A DNA stretch of 13,195 nucleotides from Pseudomonadota bacterium (GTDB taxonomy: Bacteria; Pseudomonadota; Gammaproteobacteria; Burkholderiales; Rhodocyclaceae), in assembly GCA_009778425.1 (NCBI GenBank), contig WRJU01000224.1:1-13195 (forward strand), read 5' to 3'. Of this stretch, positions 1 through 6,864 are shown in pieces; within the stretch, counting starts at the first letter, position 1; each line of letters opens with the position of its first letter. The position numbers and the translations under genes were made by a program. Below the pieces are notes generated by a model that saw only the letters and a list, made by a program, of their open reading frames with translations, had not been told where the DNA came from and searched no databases.

Positions 1-390
1 AATGCCCTGCAAAAACCCAAGCGTTTCTTCGGCGCGGCGCGCAACATCGAAGAAGGCGGCTCCCTCACCATCCTCGCCACTACGCTGATTGAAACCGGCA
101 GCCGTATGGATGATGTGATCTACGAGGAATTCAAGGGAACCGGCAACCTGGAGTTGCACCTCGATCGCCGCATGATGGAAAAACGCGTCTACCCGGCCAT
201 TAACGTTAACCGCTCCGGAACCCGCCGCGAAGAATTGCTGATGAAGCAGGACATCCTGCAAAAGGTGTGGATACTGCGTAAGCTTCTCTACGGCATGGAC
301 GAAGTCGACGCGATGGAATTCCTGCTCGACAAAGTGCGCGCCACCAAGAGCAACGCCGAATTCTTCGACGCCATGCGCTCCGGGCACTAA
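1..390 (+). CDS. rho: Transcription termination factor Rho, C-terminal part (5' truncated by window edge)
   Basis: The first base is in frame and the reading frame runs 129 codons to a TAA. The visible protein is the C-terminal part of the RecA-type ATPase domain of Rho, the hexameric RNA helicase that ends transcription of untranslated RNA. It shows the family's conserved blocks: GGSLTILATTLIETGSRMDD near the start, then EFKGTGN, HLDRRM, the stretch from YPAIN to SGTRREELL, and a closing helix with KVWILRKLL and MEFLLDK. The RNA-binding N-terminal domain and the Walker motifs lie upstream of the window. A strong terminator hairpin begins 19 bases after the stop, so this is the end of its transcript. 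The identification is secure; only the 5' extent is unknown. Confidence 0.97.
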   Translation, partial: NALQKPKRFFGAARNIEEGGSLTILATTLIETGSRMDDVIYEEFKGTGNLELHLDRRMMEKRVYPAINVNRSGTRREELLMKQDILQKVWILRKLLYGMDEVDAMEFLLDKVRATKSNAEFFDAMRSGH

Positions 391-408
391 CTCCGGGCAT
401 TAAAAACG

Positions 409-452
409 AACGCCCATCCCGTCTACATGGCGGGATGGGCGTTTCTTTTCTT
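409..452. terminator. Bidirectional hairpin terminator between rho and the cytochrome c' gene
   Basis: A perfect 13-bp stem (409-421 pairs with 431-443, arm AACGCCCATCCCG) encloses a 9-nt loop. It is followed on the plus strand by a T-rich tail (TCTTTTCTT) and preceded by TAAAAACG, which gives a T-run on the minus strand. It lies between convergent genes, so it can serve both rho and the cytochrome c' gene. Confidence 0.9.
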
Positions 453-499
453 CGTTCCCGGTCGCCCCGGTTTTATGGGGGCGGGGGTTGCCGGGTTTG

Positions 500-961
500 T
501 CAGTGGAGCTTGAACTCGTCGTGGCAAGACTTGCAAGTGGCGCCGACTTTGCCAAAAGCGACTTTGATGGCGGCAACATCACCGCTGTCGGCGACCTTGA
601 CGAGTTCGTTTGAGGCAGCGGTAAAGTCACCGGCCAATTTGGCGACTTCGGCGCCCTTCTGGAACAGTTCCGGCTTGACGGCGGTTTTCTGTTCACCAAC
701 CGATTTCTCGGTCCCTGGGCTGAAAAGCGCGCCGAGGCCCGAATTCGCCACTGCAGCAATGGCATTGGCGGCAGCCTTGACCTGCGCGGCGTCATACGTG
801 CCTTCGAGATTGGCCTTGATCTTGCCCATGTTCCAGCTTGCGAAACCGTAAGCCGCTTTCCGGAATTTGATCTGTTCTTCAGGTTTGACCTGGGCAACGG
901 CGCTGCTCGCCAAGGACAGGGCTGCGATGCCGAGGATGGTGGCGATGGTGATTTTTTTCAT
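500..961 (-). CDS. cycP: Cytochrome c' precursor (periplasmic, c-type heme)
   Basis: The 153-residue protein has a Sec signal peptide (MKK, then a hydrophobic stretch, with likely cleavage after AVA at residue 23) and a C-terminal heme c attachment motif, CKSCH, at 143-147. This is the four-helix-bundle cytochrome c' architecture, whose high-spin heme binds NO and CO and is linked to NO tolerance. The mature size of about 130 residues fits the family. Aligned by eye to the Alcaligenes protein, the distal heme position (Leu16 there) is Tyr38 of the precursor here, and the residue four after the heme His (Arg124 there) is Lys. The start has a GAGG ribosome site 6-7 bases upstream. It is divergent from a heme-binding chemoreceptor. 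The family call is strong; the physiological ligand is inferred. Confidence 0.92.
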   Translation of the reverse strand: MKKITIATILGIAALSLASSAVAQVKPEEQIKFRKAAYGFASWNMGKIKANLEGTYDAAQVKAAANAIAAVANSGLGALFSPGTEKSVGEQKTAVKPELFQKGAEVAKLAGDFTAASNELVKVADSGDVAAIKVAFGKVGATCKSCHDEFKLH

Positions 962-1249
962 GTTTGCCTCATGCGGGGTAGTGATGGACAGGCTGCGATG
1001 AGTGACAATCTGTCATAAGCTCATATCGCATCGCGCGAAACCGCAATGGTTTTGCGGAATCATTAATGATAGCGATAGCTGATTCGTGTCGCAACCAAGG
1101 CAAATGTTACAGCGCGTAGACATCAAGGGTTCAGGCACATACATTTTTTGCCGTTAGTTACAGGAGCGGCAATCGGTAGTAACGACATGAGACATGAGAT
1201 CGATTGCTGAGTTCCGTTACTGATGTGGGGATCAAGAGAAAGGAAAATT
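962..1249. promoter_or_regulatory. Divergent intergenic region with several dyads (cytochrome c' / chemoreceptor)
   Basis: This 288-bp spacer must hold both promoters. It contains a 13-bp palindrome TGACA-ATC-TGTCA (1003-1015), a small hairpin CCGCAA/TTGCGG (1041-1046 with 1052-1057), and a perfect 12-bp palindrome ATCATTAATGAT (1059-1070). A wider dyad also runs from TTGCGGAATCA (1052-1062) to TGATTC (1080-1085) and CGCAA (1090-1094). None matches the FNR/NnrR half-sites TTGAT/ATCAA or a FliA promoter well enough to assign a regulator. The chemoreceptor ribosome site AAGGAAAA lies just before 1250. Confidence 0.45.
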
Positions 1250-2869
1250 ATGCGTCATTTTGCAAACACACCTATTTGGATACGTCTTACGAGCGCAATC
1301 GGAATCCTGTTACTGGCTGCGTGGGCCGGCATGATCGTATGGGGAAACCGGGCCAGCCGCCACCTTGTCATCGACCAGTCGAAGGGTTTTGCGCATGCAA
1401 TCAATGAAATGACGATGGCCGGCCTGACCGGGATGATGATTACCGGAACTGGAGATCAACGCAATGTGTTTCTCGACCAGATCAGGGAATTGTCTCTGGT
1501 CAATGATCTCAAGGTAGTCAGGGGCGAAGCGGTGAACAAAATCTATGGCTCTGGCAATGGCATGTCGGAGATACCCGATGCGTTTGAGCGCCAGATCATG
1601 GAAAAGCGCGAACCTTACATGCAGGTGGAAAGTGACTTGCAGGGCGAATACCTGCGGGTGGTGATTCCGGCACTGGCTTCAAGGAATTATCTCGGCAAGG
1701 ATTGTATTGCGTGCCACATGGTCAAAGAAGGCGAGCCTCTGGGGGCGGTGAGCATGCGCATTTCCCTGAATCATGCAAATGAGGCCGCCAATCGTTTTCG
1801 CAATGAGAGTATTTTGGTTGCCATCGTCATTTCCTTGCCGCTGTTGTGTTTCGTTTACTTTTTCATCCAGCGTTTCGTGACTCGCCCGCTATCGCATCTG
1901 GCCAAAGGCATGTCTGAAATCGCGCATGGCGATGGTGACCTGACCCGGCGGCTGGAGGATGTACACCAAGATGAAGTCGGACGCGCGGCCAGCATGTTCA
2001 ACCACATGCTTGGCGTGATTGCTGGCTTGGTGCGACAGGTGAGCGCTTCGGCGATTTCCGTTGCCGGACAGGCGCGCGACATGGTTGGGAAGTCGGAACA
2101 GATTGCGGGAAGTTCGCGTCGCCAGACAGATTGTTCGGTACAGGCCGCCAAAGCGGTCGAGGAACTCAACACCAATATTCTCCTGGTGGCAAAGAATACC
2201 GAGCAGGTGAGTTCGCGCTCGCATGAGGAACTGGAACGTTCGCAGGCCGGACAAGCCAGTCTCCATCAACTGGTCGATGAAATGGGGCAGGTGCAGGAGA
2301 CGGTCAATCACATGGCCGATTCGATGGGTGCGTTCGTCCAGTTGACTCAGTCCATCAACGGCATGACCCAGGAAGTGAGAGAGATCGCCGAACAAACCAA
2401 TCTGCTCGCACTCAATGCGGCCATTGAAGCCGCTCGGGCGGGGGAATATGGGCGGGGTTTCGCCGTGGTGGCCGATGAAGTGCGCAAGCTGGCCGAGAAA
2501 TCGGCTCATTCAGCAGGGCAGATCGACAAGATCACCAAGGATATTGGCCAGCAGTCGAGCCAGGTGCAGGAATCCATCGTAAATGGATTGAAGCACCTCG
2601 AAACGAGCCGCAACAAGGCCAAGGGGGTGGCAAAAGTATTGGATGGCGCCAACGAACTGGCCGTGGAGGTCGGCAAGGGACTGGATCAAATCGCTGCAAC
2701 GACAGGGGAGCAGGAAAGCGTCAGCGCATCAGTGAAAGAGGGTATCGCCGCCATTGCCGACATGGCACGCGAGAACGATACTGCCATCGGGCTTACGGCG
2801 GCGGCAGCGCACGAAATGGAGTTGCTTGCCTCGCAGTTGCAGGAATCGGTGGCGCGCTTCAAGGTGTGA
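1250..2869 (+). CDS. Methyl-accepting chemotaxis protein with a heme c (CxxCH) periplasmic sensor domain
   Basis: A 539-residue transmembrane chemoreceptor. Order: short cytoplasmic tail, TM1 about 16-32, periplasmic sensor about 33-186, TM2 about 187-209, HAMP about 206-263, then the signalling coiled coil. The hairpin tip carries the invariant EQTNLLALNAAIEAARAGE (381-399) and GRGFAVVADEVRKLA (401-415), which contact CheA/CheW. The sensor holds CIACH at 152-156, a covalent heme c site close to the second membrane helix, in the setting YLGKDCIACH...GEPLGAV. This resembles the Tll0287-like/DUF3365 heme sensor group, but I could not run a profile. A redox or gas (NO, O2) signal is inferred. 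No CheR-tethering pentapeptide is seen at the C terminus. An in-frame ATG exists at 1223, but 1250 has the better ribosome site (AAGGA) and places TM1 correctly. Confidence 0.93.
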   Translation: MRHFANTPIWIRLTSAIGILLLAAWAGMIVWGNRASRHLVIDQSKGFAHAINEMTMAGLTGMMITGTGDQRNVFLDQIRELSLVNDLKVVRGEAVNKIYGSGNGMSEIPDAFERQIMEKREPYMQVESDLQGEYLRVVIPALASRNYLGKDCIACHMVKEGEPLGAVSMRISLNHANEAANRFRNESILVAIVISLPLLCFVYFFIQRFVTRPLSHLAKGMSEIAHGDGDLTRRLEDVHQDEVGRAASMFNHMLGVIAGLVRQVSASAISVAGQARDMVGKSEQIAGSSRRQTDCSVQAAKAVEELNTNILLVAKNTEQVSSRSHEELERSQAGQASLHQLVDEMGQVQETVNHMADSMGAFVQLTQSINGMTQEVREIAEQTNLLALNAAIEAARAGEYGRGFAVVADEVRKLAEKSAHSAGQIDKITKDIGQQSSQVQESIVNGLKHLETSRNKAKGVAKVLDGANELAVEVGKGLDQIAATTGEQESVSASVKEGIAAIADMARENDTAIGLTAAAAHEMELLASQLQESVARFKV

Positions 2870-2882
2870 GGGGGGTAGCACA

Positions 2883-2920
2883 AAACACGCCGGACGGTTC
2901 CCCGTCCAGCGTGTTTTTTT
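2883..2920. terminator. Hairpin terminator shared by the chemoreceptor and the protease
   Basis: AAACACGC (2883-2890) and GGACGG (2892-2897) pair with CCGTCC (2902-2907) and GCGTGTTT (2909-2916), with one C/A mismatch and a TTCC loop. A run of seven T follows on the plus strand, and AAAACACG gives four T on the minus strand. It lies between convergent genes. Confidence 0.9.
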
Positions 2921-2958
2921 GCGATGCCTGAGGTATTGCAGCTTGCGCTTGACGCAGT

Positions 2959-4416
2959 TCAATCGAGCTTGAACGGAACGAAAAGCCTTGCATCACCACG
3001 CTGAATCAGCAGGGCGAAGCGCTTACCCGCTTTTTCGGCCAATTGCCGGAATTGCGCCGGAGATGTGACTAACTGATTGTTCAGGCTCAGGATTACGTCG
3101 CCGTTGCGCAAGCCGACGCGCGCCGCTTGCCCGCTGGCCGTCTCGACCACCAGCCCGCTTGGTACGCCGAGCTGCGCGGCTTCGCGCGCATTGAGGGGGC
3201 GCAGATTGAGCCCAAGCTTGTCGCGCGAACCCTTGTCCTGGCCAGATGGGCTTTGCGCGGCTTCTTCCTGCGGCATTTCATCGAGCACGGCGACGGTCTC
3301 CCGGCTCTTTCCTTCGCGCCAGATTTCGAGCTTGATTTTGCTTCCCGGCTGTTTATCGCCGATGAGGCGCGGCAATTCATTGGATTCGTTCACTTCCCTG
3401 CCATCGACCTTGAGCACGATGTCGCCCGGTTTCAGTCCGGCGCGCGCAGCAGCGCCGTTAGGCTCGACTTGCGCTACCAATGCACCACGCGGTGCGTTCA
3501 ACCCGAATGAAGACGCGAGTTCCGGGTCGACGCCCTGGATGTAAACCCCCAGACGGCCACGCTGTACACGGCCATGTTGAACGAGTTGGTTCTTCACTTT
3601 CATGGCGACGTCGATGGGGATGGCAAAGGATATGCCCATGAAACCGCCGGAGCGCGAATAAATCTGCGAGTTGATTCCGATGACGCGGCCATTGAGGTCA
3701 AAGAGCGGGCCACCCGAGTTGCCGGGGTTGATCGCGACATCGGTCTGGATGAAAGGCACGAAATTCTCGTCCGGCAGACGGCGCGCCTTGGCCGAGATGA
3801 TGCCGGCAGTGACGGAGTGCTCGAAGCCGAAAGGCGAGCCAATGGCCGCGACCCATTCGCCGACGCGGGCGCTGTTGGGGTCGCCGATAACGACGGTAGG
3901 CAGGTTTCCGGCGTCAATCTTGACGACGGCGATGTCGGTACGGCGGTCGATGCCGATGAGCTTGGCCTTGAATTCGCGCTTGTCGCTCAATTTGACGGTG
4001 ACTTCCGCCTTGCTGTCGCCGACCACATGCGCGTTGGTGAGCACGTAGCCATCGCTACTGACGATGAAACCGGAACCGATTCCCTGCCGGGTACGCGGAA
4101 CGCTGGGGTGATTGGGAGGGAAACCCGGCCCAGGCCCCGGTACGCCAAAACGACGCAGGAAATCGAAGAAAGGGTCGCCCGCGAAAGGATTGCCGTCGTC
4201 GTCGTCTGCCTGAATGGTTTGGTCGACGCTGATATTGACCACGGCAGGGCTGACTTTCTCGACCAGATCGGCAAAATCGGGCAAACCGCGCTGAATGGGC
4301 GCTACAGACGCTGCGGGCGCGTTGTCGGCGTGAGCCTTGGATAGAACCGATCCCTCCTCAGGAAAGCAGGCGGCCAAACCGAGAGCCAGAGCCGCAACAA
4401 TGAGGTTTTTTTTCAT
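2959..4416 (-). CDS. degQ: DegP/DegQ/MucD-family periplasmic serine protease (HtrA type)
   Basis: A 485-residue HtrA protease for envelope protein quality control. The N terminus is a signal sequence with a lipobox-like LAAC at 14-17, so it may be a lipoprotein; an alternative signal peptidase I site follows AHA at 28-30. The trypsin-like domain shows the full triad: His130 (TNAHVV), Asp161 (RTDIAVV) and Ser234 (GNSGGPL). Two PDZ domains follow at about 288-378 and 400-478, joined by a polar linker. This arrangement is DegP/DegQ/MucD, not the single-PDZ DegS. The start at 4416 is chosen because AAGGAAA lies 7 bases upstream and the signal sequence begins there; the frame continues to an ATG at 4548 without recognisable sequence. 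It is monocistronic, between a terminator and divergent oxyR, and not next to rpoE-mucA-mucB genes in this window. Confidence 0.94.
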   Translation of the reverse strand: MKKNLIVAALALGLAACFPEEGSVLSKAHADNAPAASVAPIQRGLPDFADLVEKVSPAVVNISVDQTIQADDDDGNPFAGDPFFDFLRRFGVPGPGPGFPPNHPSVPRTRQGIGSGFIVSSDGYVLTNAHVVGDSKAEVTVKLSDKREFKAKLIGIDRRTDIAVVKIDAGNLPTVVIGDPNSARVGEWVAAIGSPFGFEHSVTAGIISAKARRLPDENFVPFIQTDVAINPGNSGGPLFDLNGRVIGINSQIYSRSGGFMGISFAIPIDVAMKVKNQLVQHGRVQRGRLGVYIQGVDPELASSFGLNAPRGALVAQVEPNGAAARAGLKPGDIVLKVDGREVNESNELPRLIGDKQPGSKIKLEIWREGKSRETVAVLDEMPQEEAAQSPSGQDKGSRDKLGLNLRPLNAREAAQLGVPSGLVVETASGQAARVGLRNGDVILSLNNQLVTSPAQFRQLAEKAGKRFALLIQRGDARLFVPFKLD

Positions 4417-4738
4417 GGATATTTCCTTGGCGCAAGACAACAATAAGAAGAAACGAAAATTGTATCCGCAGGTCTCCCGACGTCGGAACCGGGCTTTTTG
4501 AGCCAATCCGAGCTTCTCTGTCAGGGCTTTCCCCGGTGTATTCGTCACACCCGGCCTGTGTCAGCGTCGTCTTTGATACGGTTTCCGTCACGAGGTTCCC
4601 GACGTTTTTCCTGATGAAGAAAAAGCATGGAAATGGCGGGTAAAGATAACATTTTTCTTGCCTTAAACATGCAGGTAAGGCATGCTTAGGCGACGAAGAG
4701 TGACATAATCTGCGCAACATATTTGCGCGAGGGTTTGA
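4417..4738. promoter_or_regulatory. 322-bp divergent spacer between the degQ-like gene and oxyR
   Basis: It holds both promoters. The protease side has a sigma-E-like element (separate entry). The oxyR side has nested inverted repeats: GCCTTA (from about 4660) with TAAGGC (4676-4681), and AAGCATG (4623-4629) with CATGCTT (4681-4687). A GAGGG ribosome site sits 5-8 bases before the oxyR ATG. I tested this region against the OxyR consensus ATAGnTnnnAnCTAT and found no convincing site. I see no gene in it. Confidence 0.5.
4572..4598 (-). promoter_or_regulatory. Candidate sigma-E (RpoE/AlgU-type) promoter for the periplasmic protease
   Basis: On the minus strand, GAACCT (4598-4593) is followed after exactly 16 bases by TCAAA (4576-4572). 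The known ECF sigma-E pattern is roughly GAACTT, 16 bases, TCTGA or TCAAA, and HtrA genes are classic members of that regulon. It would give a 5' leader of about 150 bases before the ATG at 4416. It rests on motif matching by eye only. Confidence 0.45.
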
Positions 4739-5674
4739 ATGACCTTAACGTATTTACGCTATCTTGTGGCCTTGGCTCGTGAACGGCATTTTGGCCGCGC
4801 GGCCGAAAAGAGTTGTGTCTCGCAGCCGACACTTTCCGTAGCCATCAAAAAACTCGAAGAAAAACTCGGCGTTCTGCTTTTCGAGCGGACTGCCAGTGAA
4901 GCCAGGATTACCGAGACTGGGCGGCGCGTCGTTGCCCAGGCTGAAAAGGTATTGGCAGAAGTCGATCATATCCACGAAATTGCCGCCAGTGGCAGAGATC
5001 CGCTCGTCGGCTCGCTTCGCGTGGGAGTGATCTACACCATAGGGCCATACCTGCTACCGCATTTCATCCCGAAAGTGCAACAGCGCGCGCCGCACGTACC
5101 GCTCATCATCCAGGAGAACTACACGGATCGACTGGTCGATGCGCTCAAGCGAGCCGAGCTGGATGTTATCATCATCAGCCTGCCGTTCGATGAACCGGGT
5201 ATCGTCACACAGCCCTTGTATGACGAGCCTTTCCGCGTACTGTTGCCGCCCCGGCATCCGTGGGCCGAGCAAAAGGGAATTACCCCCAGGATGCTTGCCG
5301 AAGAACAACTGCTGCTGCTTGGCGCAGGCAACTGTTTCCGCGATCAGGTTCTGGAAGTTTGTCCGGAATGTCAGAATGGCAGCAGCCTGCAACGCACACT
5401 CGAAGGCAGTTCGCTCGAAACTATCCGCCACATGGTTGCCACCGGGCTGGGAGTAACGGTATTGCCAAGCACAGCGGCAGATGGGCTTGAGGCCAATAAC
5501 CCGCTGGTGGAGGTTCGCCCCTTTGCCCATCCCGAGCCGATGCGCCGGGTTGCCTTGGCCTGGCGGGTGACTTATCCACGCAGTGGAGTGCTTGACATGC
5601 TACGCACGGCGATCCTCGATAGTCCGCTGCCCGGAGTACGTCCCATCAGGCAGTCGCCGATGTCGGCTCATTAA
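4739..5674 (+). CDS. oxyR: Hydrogen-peroxide-sensing LysR-type regulator OxyR
   Basis: A 311-residue LysR-family regulator with an N-terminal winged helix-turn-helix (about 1-60; FGRAAEKSCVSQPTLSVAIK is the recognition region) and a periplasmic-binding-protein-like sensor domain. The redox pair is visible as Cys199 and Cys208 in GNCFRDQVLEVCP, with the same numbering as E. coli OxyR, followed by the conserved SSLETIRHMVATGLGVTVLP (224-243). A third cysteine (Cys211) lies nearby. Peroxide converts the pair to a disulfide and activates catalase, peroxiredoxin and dps genes. A GAGGG ribosome site supports the start. The closest downstream intact gene is dps, which carries an OxyR-like operator; a mobile element separates the two. 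The protein looks intact to its TAA. Confidence 0.95.
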   Translation: MTLTYLRYLVALARERHFGRAAEKSCVSQPTLSVAIKKLEEKLGVLLFERTASEARITETGRRVVAQAEKVLAEVDHIHEIAASGRDPLVGSLRVGVIYTIGPYLLPHFIPKVQQRAPHVPLIIQENYTDRLVDALKRAELDVIIISLPFDEPGIVTQPLYDEPFRVLLPPRHPWAEQKGITPRMLAEEQLLLLGAGNCFRDQVLEVCPECQNGSSLQRTLEGSSLETIRHMVATGLGVTVLPSTAADGLEANNPLVEVRPFAHPEPMRRVALAWRVTYPRSGVLDMLRTAILDSPLPGVRPIRQSPMSAH

Positions 5675-5683
5675 GCAGAGTGA

Positions 5684-5782
5684 CCATGCCGCATGGCGTG
5701 GGCGTAGAGTCCGCGCGACTTTGAGCCTCCCCTGTCGAAGACAGGGATTCCTCGATACGGTTCAGGGGAGTCTTCGGCTCCC
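5684..5782. repeat. Cluster of three small hairpins downstream of oxyR
   Basis: Three stem-loops follow the oxyR stop: CCATGC/GCATGG (5684-5696), CCCTGTC-GAA-GACAGGG (5730-5746, 7 bp) and GGGAG-T-C-TTCG-G-CTCCC (5766-5782), which has a C(UUCG)G tetraloop and one bulged T. None is followed by a real T-run, so a classic terminator is not shown. They could protect the oxyR 3' end or be remnants of intergenic repeats. Confidence 0.4.
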
Positions 5783-5793
5783 AGTGACGCTTT

Positions 5794-5808
5794 GTCTCGC
5801 GTAACTCC
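5794..5808 (+). repeat. Left arm of the inferred pre-insertion hairpin
   Basis: GTCTCGCGTAACTCC here is an imperfect reverse complement of 7209-7224 (GGAGATTGCGCGAGAC): 8 bp, a T-G wobble, 2 bp, one bulge, then 4 bp. With the mobile element removed, the two arms would be separated by only a 12-nt loop that contains the duplicated target sequence. Confidence 0.55.
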
Positions 5809-5810
5809 AT

Positions 5811-5818
5811 AACGAGTG
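5811..5818 (+). repeat. Target-site duplication, left copy (AACGAGTG)
   Basis: AACGAGTG directly abuts the left terminal inverted repeat and recurs at 7199-7206 directly abutting the right one. The match extends to 9 bp (AACGAGTGG) if the next G is counted. Confidence 0.6.
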
Positions 5819-5837
5819 GGTCGTGTCTCAGTTTGAA
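5819..5837 (+). repeat. Left terminal inverted repeat
   Basis: GGTCGTGTCTCAGTTTGAA is the inverse of 7180-7198 (read in reverse GGCAGTGTCTCAGTTTGAA). The inner 15 bases are identical; mismatches are at positions 3 and 4. Similarity continues as TTT against ATTT and then stops at about 5840. Confidence 0.75.
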
Positions 5838-5860
5838 TTTCATGGTGTTGTAGATACCGT

Positions 5861-6864
5861 CTACCCGGTCAAGCCCTTCGAAGAGTATAGGGGTTGATAA
5901 GGGGTCTGATTTTTGATCACACCAAAGCAAAGGTGGACGAGTTTTCGCATAGCTGCGCCCAAGATAGACATGTTGCATTTGCCGCGTTGTGCCATGCGTT
6001 GAGCCATGTCGCGGATGTGTGGGTTGTGTGTCTTGGCAACGACTGCGGGCATGTAAAGCGCTGCGCGCACCTTGGCTGGGCCGTTCTTGGACAGGCGCGT
6101 GCGTCCCTTGACCGAAGAACCCGATTGGTGCTGTACCGGCACCAAGCCCAGATAGGCAGCAGATTGTTCGGCACAACCGAACTGGCCTTGCCGCAAGCTG
6201 GCCAGCATGATCGCGCTGACCTTGGGGCCGATGCCGGGGATGCTTTGTAACAGTGCGCGATCTTTTTTGAGATCAGGATGCTGGTCGATGTGCCGGTCAA
6301 TCTCCTCAGAGAGCTTGTCGCGTGCGCGTTCCAGCGTGCGCGTTCCAGGTAGGCAATGTGTTCCATGAGCGAGGCCAGCACTGTCGCGGGCGCAGGGGTA
6401 AAAGCCATTTTTTCCCGCCGGTTCGCCTCGCGCTGCAAATCTTGCTCAATCGCCTCCCGGCGCGACAGCAAGGCTTGCAGATGGCTGACTTCAGGGGCCG
6501 GCGGCTGCCAGGGCTCAGGCGCGCAAGCAGCGCCGAAACGGGCAATGGCAAAGGCGTCCAGCCCATCGTTCTTGGACAGGATGCCCTGGCTTTTGGCAAA
6601 CTCCCTGACCCGCGCCGGGTTGAGCACCGAGACGCGCAGCCCCGCCCGGACAAGGGCGCACGCAACCGGTTCGTGATAGCAACCCGTACTCTCCATGATG
6701 GCATGAAGCTGGGCAGGCAAGAAGCCTTGTTTCCCGCACCAGGCAATCAAGTTCTTGTAACCTTCCTCAGAATTGGGCACAACTTTGGACTTGTGCCGCC
6801 CATCCCCCAACAAAAGGCAGCCATCGAGCTTGGCCTTAGCGACGTCAATACCCAGATAATTCAT
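5861..6864 (-). pseudogene. IS110-family transposase, frameshifted by a 14-bp tandem duplication
   Basis: The N-terminal frame starts at 6864 (MNYLGIDVAKAKLD, with a GGGGAGG ribosome site) and shows the DEDD RuvC-like domain: Asp in GIDVAK, Glu in IMESTGCYHEP, two Asp in KNDGLDAFAIARF. The C-terminal frame (to the TAG at 5861) shows the Transposase_20 domain, with LQSIPGIGP, ASLRQGQF, AAYLGLVP and GRTRLSKNG...RAALYMPA, including the catalytic-serine region. The frames break at 6321-6348, where a 14-bp unit is repeated in tandem. Removing one copy gives 990 bases, or 329 residues, a normal IS110 length, reading YLERARDKLSEEIDRHI through the join. As it stands, the product continues out of frame to 5917 and lacks the serine domain. 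It is expected to be inactive unless rescued by frameshifting. Confidence 0.92.
6321..6348 (-). repeat. Perfect 14-bp tandem duplication inside the transposase
   Basis: On the plus strand CGTGCGCGTTCCAG occurs at 6321-6334 and again at 6335-6348 with no mismatch. Fourteen is not a multiple of three, so the second copy shifts the frame. The perfect identity suggests a recent slippage or an IS-inactivating mutation. Confidence 0.95.

Noticed and set aside
1071..1078. A possible FliA (sigma-28) -10 element AGCGATAG before the chemoreceptor
   Set aside because: The sequence at the required distance upstream (TTGCGGAA) does not match the TAAAGTTT -35 element.
1132..1153. A possible sigma-54 promoter (GGCAC then TTGC) before the chemoreceptor
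   Set aside because: The GG and GC are 14 bases apart, not the required 10.
3574..4344. A 256-codon plus-strand frame antisense to the HtrA protease
   Set aside because: The Asp/Val/Gly-rich translation is typical of the reverse frame of a GC-rich gene, and the opposite strand has a complete catalytic triad.
4645..4690. A possible OxyR autoregulatory site before oxyR
   Set aside because: The best alignment to the consensus half-site matches only about 5 of 10 specified bases.
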